Both the position numbers and the translations under genes were made by a program. From Clostridia bacterium (GTDB taxonomy: Bacteria; Bacillota; Clostridia; Christensenellales; Borkfalkiaceae), in NCBI GenBank assembly GCA_017457345.1, contig JAFTHR010000033.1, forward strand, positions 1-5,767: a stretch of 5,767 nt of DNA, given 5' to 3'. This document shows, piece after piece, positions 1-5,767 of the stretch. The stretch's first letter is position 1, and each line of letters starts with the position of its first letter. The notes beneath the pieces are model-generated. The model saw nothing but the letters and a program-made list of their open reading frames with translations. It was not told where the DNA came from and ran no database searches.

Positions 1-13
1 AGGGCGTTGTTTT

Positions 14-634
14 ATGTTAAAAAAGATTGCCGTATTTGCCTCCGGCGGCGGAACGGACTTTCAATCGGTAATCGACGCAAACGAGAAAAACGGCTTTTGT
101 GAAATTAAATATCTGGTGGAGTCAAAACCCAATATCTGAGCGAATGAGCGTGAAAAGAAAGCGGTGATGGAAAAGATTGTATATGAATATGAAAAATTTG
201 AAAGCAGGTACGATTTCTATGCTTTCGTCACCGAAAAGTTAAACGCTGCGGGGGTGGATTATTTATTGCTTGCGGGTTGGCTTTTCATCATTCCCGCCCA
301 TTTTATTCAATCGTTTGAAGATAGAATTATCAACATTCACCCGTCCCTTATCCCGTCTTTTTGCGGTAAAGGGTACTATGGCTTGCGCGTGCATACCGAA
401 GCGGTGGCGTACGGCGTGAAAGTAAGCGGTTGTACCGTGCACTTTGTAGAAGCGGACGTAGACGGCGGTGCAATCATTATGCAAGCGACCGTGCCCGTTC
501 TCCCTACTGATACGCCCGAAGATTTGCAAGCGCGCGTGTTGAAAGAAGAACACAGGATTTTACCCCTTTGCATGCAAAAACTTTGCCAGGGCAAAGTGAT
601 AAAGGAAGGGCGCGTGGTGACGGTGCTCGATTAA
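14..634 (+). pseudogene. purN: Phosphoribosylglycinamide formyltransferase (GAR transformylase), interrupted by an in-frame TGA
   Basis: PurN transfers a formyl group from 10-formyltetrahydrofolate to GAR, giving FGAR, in the cytoplasm (third step of purine synthesis). Read from ATG 14 to TAA 632-634, the frame gives 206 positions, the normal PurN length. Codons 10-14 (SGGGT) form the phosphate-binding loop. Codons 107-113 (NIHPSLI) carry the catalytic Asn107 and His109, and Asp150 in the VDGG motif matches E. coli Asp144, so the catalytic set is complete. Codon 42 (137-139) is TGA, in the segment SKPNI-stop-ANER that corresponds to a family pattern like SKPGIYALER; the frame does not shift. 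Without readthrough only a 41-residue stub is made. The longest uninterrupted piece, ATG 164 to 634 (156 aa), lacks the phosphate loop and should be inactive alone. The start at 14 is chosen because it gives the full family N-terminus, with AGGG at 1-4 as a plausible ribosome site. The identity is very safe; whether the gene is truly broken or carries a sequence error is open. Confidence 0.93.
137..139 (+). other. In-frame TGA stop within purN (codon 42)
   Basis: The sequence reads ATC TGA GCG AAT GAG CGT in the purN frame. PurN similarity continues directly on both sides with no change of frame, so this is a point nonsense change or an error rather than an indel. In the PurN proteins I recall, this position is usually aromatic (Tyr or Phe), with Ala or Gly next. 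TGA is two substitutions from a Tyr codon, or one from TGT, TGC, TGG, GGA or CGA. Confidence 0.9.
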
Positions 635-647
635 AGATAGCAACTAT

Positions 648-917
648 ATGGATATCGTAATCGAAATTCTTTTGGAAATCTACTTAGAACTAATGCTACT
701 AATCGTTCCGGAAGAAAAGCGAAAAAAACGGCATTATATCATAGCAACCGTGGTGGCAATTATCTTCACGTTTGGGATACTTGCGCTGGGATTTTGGGGC
801 GTATATCTGCTGGCGGGGGAGAAAAAACTGATCGGCTTATTGCCGCTCGTGATTGCCGTTATGCTTTCCGTTGCACAAATTACGGCGGGCATTTTAATAC
901 ACAGGAAAAGAAAATAA
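648..917 (+). CDS. Small two-helix membrane protein of unknown function
   Basis: I cannot name this 89-residue protein. Residues 1-20 are hydrophobic but carry Glu at 6, 10 and 14, a four-residue spacing that puts one acidic stripe on a helix, so this part may lie along the membrane surface. A basic cluster follows (KRKKRH, 24-29). Residues about 30-57 and 61-84 look like two transmembrane helices joined by a very short loop (GEKK), and the tail is basic (HRKRK). Positive charge at both ends suggests both termini are cytoplasmic. No catalytic motif is visible. The ORF begins 13 bases after purN and ends 20 bases before purD, so it is probably cotranscribed. Its ribosome site is weak (AAAGATAG at 633-640, overlapping the purN stop), suggesting low or coupled translation. 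It occupies the place where many Bacillota have purH. Two clean hydrophobic helices and the snug fit make it likely to be a real gene. Confidence 0.75.
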   Translation: MDIVIEILLEIYLELMLLIVPEEKRKKRHYIIATVVAIIFTFGILALGFWGVYLLAGEKKLIGLLPLVIAVMLSVAQITAGILIHRKRK

Positions 918-924
918 AACGAAA

Positions 925-930
925 AAGGAA
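925..930 (+). promoter_or_regulatory. Ribosome binding site for purD
   Basis: AAGGAA lies 7 bases upstream of ATG 938 in the 20-base gap after the small ORF. It supports 938 as the purD start, which also gives the canonical N-terminus beginning MNVLVIGNGGREHA. Confidence 0.75.
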
Positions 931-1420
931 ATAGAGTATGAACGTTTTAGTTATCGGGAACGGAGGTCGTGAGCACGCCGTTGTGCAAGCGTTGAAAAAA
1001 TCTCCGAGAGTTAACAAGATCTACGCAATGAAAGGGAACGCCGGGATTGGTGAACTTGCCGAACTTGTAGACGTAGATTATTGCAACGTGAAAGCGGTAG
1101 GCGATTGGGTAGACGCGCACAAGGAAATCGATTATACGGTTGTGACACCAGACGATCCGCTTGCGCTTGGTCTCGTAGACGAATTAGAAGCGCGCGGACA
1201 CCGTGCGTTCGGTCCTAGAAAGAACGCGGCGCAAATTGAAGCAAGCAAAGCGTTTTCTAAAAACTTAATGAAAAAGTACGGGATTCCTACCGCACAGTAC
1301 GAGATTTTTGAAAACTACGAAGAAGCGAAAGCATACGTAGAAACCTGCGATATTCCCGTCGTTTTAAAGGCGGACGGCTTGGCGCTTGGGAAAGGCGTTT
1401 TGATTTGCAAAACCCGCGAA

Positions 1421-1423
1421 TAA
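1421..1423 (+). other. In-frame TAA stop within purD (codon 162)
   Basis: The purD frame reads CGC GAA TAA GCG CAA GAA. The PurD family has a charged, surface-type helix here (typically like EEAKAALKEIM), so the lost codon was plausibly GAA, AAA or CAA, each one substitution from TAA. No insertion or deletion is needed to explain it. TAA is also the natural terminator of purN, the small ORF and purD itself. Confidence 0.9.
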
Positions 1424-1437
1424 GCGCAAGAAGGCTT

Positions 1438-1450
1438 AAAGGAAATGATG
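1438..1450 (+). promoter_or_regulatory. Possible internal restart site in purD
   Basis: AAAGG at 1438-1442 precedes two in-frame ATG codons at 1445 and 1448. The second has 5 bases of spacing, a short but workable distance. The site begins 14 bases after the TAA at 1421-1423, close enough for a terminating ribosome to restart. The sequence also simply encodes the conserved LKEMM stretch, so it may be coincidental. Confidence 0.3.
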
Positions 1451-2229
1451 CTCGATAAGAAATTCGGCACGGCGGGCAACAAAGTGGTTGTGGAAGAGTT
1501 TTTGGAAGGGCCGGAAGTTTCCGTGCTTTCGTTTACGGACGGCAAAACGGTTGTGCCTATGATCACGAGTTGCGACCATAAGCGTGCGTTCGATAACGAC
1601 GAAGGCTTGAATACGGGCGGTATGGGAACGTTTGCACCCGCACAGTTCTACGGCGAAAAAACGGCAAAGGAAGTAATGGAAAAAATTATGCTTCCCACGA
1701 TCGCCGCAATGAATGCCGAAGGCAGACCGTTCAAAGGCGTTTTGTACTTCGGGCTTATGAAAACGAAAAACGGGATGAAGGTGATTGAGTATAACTCGCG
1801 CTTTGGCGATCCCGAAACGCAAGTGGTGCTTCCTATGCTGGAAACGGATTTGATGGACGTGTTTGAAGCGGTGACGGATGAACGTCTTTCGGAGATTGAA
1901 GTGAAGTGGAAGAAAGGCGCGTGCGTATGCGTTGTGCTCGCAAGCGGCGGATACCCCTTAGACTACGAAAAAGGCAAAGAAATCACGATCGGTGAGTTGG
2001 ATGGCGATATCGTTTTGTGCCATGCAGGTACGAAAATGAAAGACGGAAAGTTGGTGACGGCAGGCGGCCGCGTTATGGGCGTATGCGCCCGCGGTGAAAC
2101 GCTGGAAGACGCGCGCCAAAAGGTATATAAAAACGTGGAAAAGATTTCGTTTGAGGGAATGTTCTACCGCAAGGATATCGGGATTAAATACCGCAACGAA
2201 AAAAGAGAATAACCAAAGCGAAAACGGAT

Positions 2230-2234
2230 AGAGG
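2230..2234 (+). promoter_or_regulatory. Ribosome binding site for purL
   Basis: AGAGG lies 8 bases upstream of ATG 2243 in the 30-base purD-purL gap. It supports 2243 as the start and separate initiation of purL. The gap contains no hairpin that could act as a terminator, which fits cotranscription with purD. Confidence 0.75.
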
Positions 2235-2242
2235 TAAAAGAA

Positions 2243-5200
2243 ATGATTTACAGATTATTTGTTGAAAAAAAGGACAACGTACAAGCGAGAAAAGAAGCAG
2301 CGGACGTTAAAACGTTGCTGGGCATCAACGCCGAAGATTTCCGCTTGATTTTGCGTTACGACGTGGAAGGATTATCGGAAGAAGAACTCAAAGCGGCGAT
2401 CCCCGCCGTATTCTCCGAACCGCCCGTAGATAACGTGTACCTTGAAGAGATCGACCTTTGCGGCTACAAGGCGTTTGCGGTGAGTTATTTAACGGGGCAA
2501 TACGATCAACGTGCAGATAGCGCGGCGCAATGCGTGCAACTGCTTACCCGTAAAACTCGCCCGCTGATCAAGTGCGCCAAAGTATACGCGGTGAAAGGGG
2601 TGACGGACGAAGAAGTTTTGCGTATTAAAAAGCATTTAATCAACCCCGTAGAAAGCGAAGAAGTGGGCTTTGAAAAACCGACTACGCTCGTTCGTGAAAC
2701 GGTGGTAGGTGCACCCGTTCAAACGGTGGAAGGGTTTATTGATTATTCTAACGAAGAAATTGCCGCATATCATAAATCGGTAGGGTTTGCAATGAGCGTT
2801 GCCGACCTTGCTTTCGTGCGCGATTATTTCAAGAGCGAAAAGAGAAATCCCACGGAAACGGAACTCAAAGTAATTGATACGTACTGGTCTGACCATTGCC
2901 GTCATACCACCTTTGCAACCGAACTCAAATCGGTAAAAATCACGTCTGAAAACCAATCGGTAGAAAAGGCGTACCATTTATATCAAGACTTGTATCAAGA
3001 ACTGAACGGCAAGCGCCCGGATAAATATCCTTGCTTAATGGATTTGGCAACGATTGCCGCGAAGAAGTTGAAAAAAGACGGTAAACTCGATAACCTTGAT
3101 ATTTCGGATGAGATCAACGCTTGCTCGATTTGTATCGACGCGGAAATCGACGGCAAGGTTGAAAAATACCTTGTAATGTTCAAGAACGAAACGCATAACC
3201 ACCCCACGGAAATTGAACCGTTCGGCGGTGCGGCAACCTGTCTTGGCGGTGCAATTCGAGATCCGTTGAGCGGCAGAACGTACGTGTATCAAGCAATGCG
3301 GATTACGGGTGCTTCCGATCCTAGAGAAAAATTAGAAGATACGCTTGCAGGGAAACTTCCTCAACGCGCCATCACGCAACGTGCGGCGGCGGGCTTCTCT
3401 TCGTACGGCAACCAAATCGGTCTTGCAACGGGTATCGTAGACGAAGTGTACCACGAAGGCTACAAAGCAAAGCGTTTGGAAACGGGCTTCGTCGTGGGCG
3501 GGGCAAGAAAGGAAATGGTTTACCGTGAAGCGCCTAAGGCGGGCGACGTGATCGTGCTCCTTGGCGGTGAAACGGGTAGAGACGGTTGCGGCGGCGCAAC
3601 GGGTTCTTCCAAGGCACACGAGTCTCACTCGGTAGAAACCTGCGGTGCGGAAGTACAAAAGGGGAATCCTTTAACCGAACGTAAACTGCAACGTTTATTC
3701 CTTAACAAGGAAGCAACGAGAAAAATTAAAAAATGTAACGACTTTGGCGCAGGCGGTGTCTCAGTTGCGATCGGTGAACTTGCCGACGGGCTGAATATCG
3801 ACTTAGATAAAGTGCCTAAAAAGTATGAAGGTTTGAACGGTACGGAACTTGCTATCTCCGAATCGCAAGAACGTATGGCGGTGGTAATTGCCGAAGAAGA
3901 CGTGCCTTCGTTCATTGAACTTGCGGCAACGGAAAACCTTTCGGCAACGCCGGTGGCAGTCGTCACCGATACGGGGCGTATGAAGATGTTCCTTGGCGGT
4001 AAGGCGATTGTAGATATTTCCCGTGATTTCTTAAATACCAACGGTGTAAAACAAGAAACGAACGCCGAAATTACCGATAAGGTGACCGAATGGTTTAACG
4101 AAAAGGAAGGCGTAGATTTTGAAGTAGAAACGAAGAAAGTTCTTTCCGATTTAAACGTTTGTGCAAAGAAAGGTCTTTCCGAAACGTTCGATTCCACCAT
4201 CGGCGCAAGAACGGTTTATATGCCTTGGGGCGGTAAAACGCAATCCACGCCCGCGATTGCCATGGCGGCAAAAATTTGCGGCGGCGAAACGGACGTTTGT
4301 ACCGTTTCGGCTTACGGCTACTCACCGTATTTGATGGAAAGCAGCCCGTTTATCGGCGCTATTTACTCGATTGTTGGCTCGGTGTCTAAAGTGGTGGCAA
4401 CGGGTGCAAAATATCAAGATATCCGCTTAACACTCCAAGAATTCTTCCAAAGAATGACGGCGGATGCAAAAGTATGGGGTGTTCCCACGTCTGCCCTTCT
4501 TGGTGCGGTGTACGCGCAAATGGGGTTAGGTCTTGGCGCAATCGGCGGTAAGGACTCTATGAGCGGTACGTTTGAAAGTATTCACGTTCCGCCCACGCTT
4601 ATCTCGTTCGCACTTGCTCCTGCAAAGGCAAGCAAAGTCATCACGAACGTGTTGAAAGGCGGCGAAAAACTTTATCATATCCCCGTTCCTAAGGACGGGC
4701 AATCCGTGCCGAACTTTGAAGCGCTCAAAGCGGTGTACGAAGAAGTGTATAAACAAATTGCAAGCGGCAACGCAACCTTTGCAACGGTCGTTGAAAACGG
4801 CGGTGTTGGCGCGGCGGTTATCAAGTCTGCGCTCGGCAACGAAATCGGCGTGAACTTCGCCCTTTCCGCTAGCGAATTGTACCGTGAAGGGTATGGCGAT
4901 ATCGTAATTTCCTTGAAGGATGAAAGTGCGGTTTCGGCGGATATTTGCAAGGTTTACGTTGGTGAAGCAACGGGCTGCGGATTCGTTTGCGGCGGGAAAA
5001 AGGTTGGAGTAAAAGATGCGCAAAACGCATACCTGTCCCCGCTTGAGAGCGTATTCGCTACTACCGCACCCGCAAGCGGTAAGGCGGAAAATTGCGATTA
5101 TTTGGCAAAGATCGGGCAAAAGCGTTATACGGGCGCAAAGGTAGTAAAACCTCGCGTGTTTATTCCTGCTTTCCCCGGTACGAACTGCGAACTCGACACG

Positions 5201-5767
5201 GCAAGAAAGTTCCGTTTAGCGGGTGCAGACGTGGAAACGGTCGTACTGAAAAACCGTTCGGCTGCCGATATCGAAGAAAGCGTTGCGGCGTTCGTGAAAG
5301 CAATTAAAAACGCTAACATTATCGCTTTCCCCGGCGGGTTCTCCGGTGGTGATGAACCGGATGGTAGCGGTAAGTTCATTGCAACCACCTTCCGCAATCC
5401 GTATATCGCAGAAGCGGTGGAAGAACTTTTGAACAAGCGTGACGGGCTTGCGCTCGGTATTTGCAACGGTTTCCAAGCGCTCATTAAACTCGGTTTAGTT
5501 CCCTACGGGAAGATCACGGAAATGACCGCCGATTCTCCCACGCTTACCTTTAACAACATCTCTCGCCACGTTTCTACGATTGTAGACGTGCGCGTATCGT
5601 CCGTGAAGTCGCCTTGGCTTTCGGCTTGCGCGCTTGGCGAAGTGTATAAAGTACCCGTATCGCACGGCGAAGGGAAAATCGTTGCTCCTATTGAAGCGCT
5701 TGAAGAATTGCGTAGGAACGGGCAAATTGCCACGCAATACGCCGATTTAAGAGGCAAGGCAACGATG
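2243..5767 (+). CDS. purL: Phosphoribosylformylglycinamidine synthase, single-chain type; 3' end beyond window
   Basis: PurL converts FGAR, glutamine and ATP to FGAM and glutamate (fourth step of purine synthesis, cytoplasmic). The frame is open for 1175 codons to the window edge; streptococcal and clostridial single-chain PurL proteins have about 1240 residues, so some 50-65 are missing. The first ~145 residues are a PurS-like N-terminal region. YWSDHCRHTTF (214-224), ETHNHPTEIEPFGG (from His318), GRDGCGGATGSS (about 445), NDFGAGG (499-505) and IGGKDSM (767-773) mark the synthetase halves. A fused glutaminase domain begins near 970 with FPGTNCE, then FPGGFSGGDEPDG (from 1029), and the nucleophile Cys1074 in GICNGFQAL. 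The catalytic His and Glu of the triad belong to a C-terminal motif (PHPER in E. coli) and would lie past the window. PurQ and PurS partners are therefore not needed. The ATG at 2243 gives the typical start (MIYRLFVEKKDN) and has a good AGAGG site. It is the only enzyme gene in the window without an internal stop. Confidence 0.96.
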   Translation, partial: MIYRLFVEKKDNVQARKEAADVKTLLGINAEDFRLILRYDVEGLSEEELKAAIPAVFSEPPVDNVYLEEIDLCGYKAFAVSYLTGQYDQRADSAAQCVQLLTRKTRPLIKCAKVYAVKGVTDEEVLRIKKHLINPVESEEVGFEKPTTLVRETVVGAPVQTVEGFIDYSNEEIAAYHKSVGFAMSVADLAFVRDYFKSEKRNPTETELKVIDTYWSDHCRHTTFATELKSVKITSENQSVEKAYHLYQDLYQELNGKRPDKYPCLMDLATIAAKKLKKDGKLDNLDISDEINACSICIDAEIDGKVEKYLVMFKNETHNHPTEIEPFGGAATCLGGAIRDPLSGRTYVYQAMRITGASDPREKLEDTLAGKLPQRAITQRAAAGFSSYGNQIGLATGIVDEVYHEGYKAKRLETGFVVGGARKEMVYREAPKAGDVIVLLGGETGRDGCGGATGSSKAHESHSVETCGAEVQKGNPLTERKLQRLFLNKEATRKIKKCNDFGAGGVSVAIGELADGLNIDLDKVPKKYEGLNGTELAISESQERMAVVIAEEDVPSFIELAATENLSATPVAVVTDTGRMKMFLGGKAIVDISRDFLNTNGVKQETNAEITDKVTEWFNEKEGVDFEVETKKVLSDLNVCAKKGLSETFDSTIGARTVYMPWGGKTQSTPAIAMAAKICGGETDVCTVSAYGYSPYLMESSPFIGAIYSIVGSVSKVVATGAKYQDIRLTLQEFFQRMTADAKVWGVPTSALLGAVYAQMGLGLGAIGGKDSMSGTFESIHVPPTLISFALAPAKASKVITNVLKGGEKLYHIPVPKDGQSVPNFEALKAVYEEVYKQIASGNATFATVVENGGVGAAVIKSALGNEIGVNFALSASELYREGYGDIVISLKDESAVSADICKVYVGEATGCGFVCGGKKVGVKDAQNAYLSPLESVFATTAPASGKAENCDYLAKIGQKRYTGAKVVKPRVFIPAFPGTNCELDTARKFRLAGADVETVVLKNRSAADIEESVAAFVKAIKNANIIAFPGGFSGGDEPDGSGKFIATTFRNPYIAEAVEELLNKRDGLALGICNGFQALIKLGLVPYGKITEMTADSPTLTFNNISRHVSTIVDVRVSSVKSPWLSACALGEVYKVPVSHGEGKIVAPIEALEELRRNGQIATQYADLRGKATM

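Larger units (their letters stand above)
938..2212 (+). pseudogene. purD: Phosphoribosylamine--glycine ligase (GAR synthetase), interrupted by an in-frame TAA
   Basis: PurD joins 5-phosphoribosylamine and glycine using ATP, giving GAR, the substrate of PurN (second step of purine synthesis, cytoplasmic). The frame from ATG 938 to TAA 2210-2212 has 424 positions, the normal PurD length. In order it shows the N-terminal GNGGREHA motif (7-14), the entry into the ATP-grasp fold (KNAAQIEASKAFSK, about 98-111), the nucleotide-binding KADGLALGKGV (144-154), EEFLEGPEVSVL (186-197), DHKRAF (213-218), NTGGMG (225-230) and the metal-binding EYNSRFGDPE (284-293), followed by the C-terminal domain. Codon 162 (1421-1423) is TAA, within KTRE-stop-AQEGLKEMM, just after the ATP-binding glycine loop. 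Frame and similarity continue unchanged. Termination there leaves 161 residues without the metal site. A second product of 255 residues could start at ATG 1445, or 254 at ATG 1448. The next gene, purL, is in the same frame 30 bases on. The identity is very safe; functional status is unknown. Confidence 0.93.

Noticed and set aside
1..13. Tail of an upstream purine gene such as purM
   Set aside because: Thirteen bases are too few to identify a gene; only a possible AGGG ribosome site for purN can be suggested.
137..139. Reassignment of TGA to tryptophan or glycine, or selenocysteine insertion
   Set aside because: All nine Trp codons in the window are TGG, no TGA occurs in frame in 1175 codons of purL, the purN position is not a conserved Trp or a known selenocysteine site, and no adjacent hairpin is apparent. 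Recoding would also not explain the TAA in purD.
1436..1822. Minus-strand frame of 128 codons opposite purD
   Set aside because: It is antisense to conserved ATP-grasp sequence and has no independent support.
2213..2242. Terminator or promoter between purD and purL
   Set aside because: The spacer has no inverted repeat with a T-run and no paired -35/-10 boxes; only a ribosome site is seen.
3625..4200. Long minus-strand open frame (191 codons) inside purL
   Set aside because: It lies opposite purL, which has strong family motifs throughout. The minus-strand frame has a composition expected from antisense of GAA/ACG/GCG-rich codons, with no recognisable domain.
4526..5119. Minus-strand open frame of 197 codons, with overlapping smaller ones to 5757
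   Set aside because: All are opposite conserved purL sequence and give Cys-, Arg- and Phe-rich low-quality proteins without motifs or ribosome sites.
5092..5307. Plus-strand 71-codon frame inside purL
   Set aside because: It overlaps the start of the purL glutaminase domain in another frame, is very basic and shows no family features.

Overview
This window is a stretch of a de novo purine biosynthesis operon. All genes are on the + strand and tightly spaced: purN (GAR transformylase, 14-634), a small two-helix membrane protein of unknown function (648-917), purD (GAR synthetase, 938-2212) and purL (single-chain FGAM synthase, from 2243 past the window end). The three enzymes carry out consecutive steps: PurD makes GAR from phosphoribosylamine and glycine, PurN formylates it, and PurL amidates the product to FGAM. 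No RNA gene, mobile element, CRISPR array, terminator or clear promoter was seen. The gaps are 13, 20 and 30 bases, as expected inside one transcript.

The likely source is a Bacillota/Clostridia-type bacterium, possibly an uncultured gut-type Christensenellales relative. This rests on the very long single-chain PurL, whose motif spacing matches the streptococcal/clostridial form, on the PurN N-terminal wording (SGGGTDFQSVIDANE), on AGGAG-like ribosome binding sites, and on a moderate-GC codon usage rich in ACG, GCG and GAA. The class is an inference from remembered family members; the lower rank is a guess.

The main oddity is that two of the three enzymes are interrupted by a single in-frame stop codon while everything around the stop still reads as the normal protein. 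purN has TGA at codon 42 (137-139) and purD has TAA at codon 162 (1421-1423). Reading frame, length and catalytic residues are kept on both sides. purL is open for all 1175 codons in the window. All nine tryptophans in the window are TGG, and TAA ends purN, the small ORF and purD, so simple genetic-code reassignment is a poor explanation. The remaining options are recent nonsense mutations (purine pathway decay), base errors in the source sequence, or context-dependent readthrough or reinitiation.

The second oddity is that the place between purN and purD, where many Bacillota carry purH, holds only the small membrane-protein ORF. I found no convincing evidence of an unknown multi-gene system here; apart from the two stops and the small ORF this is an ordinary housekeeping operon.
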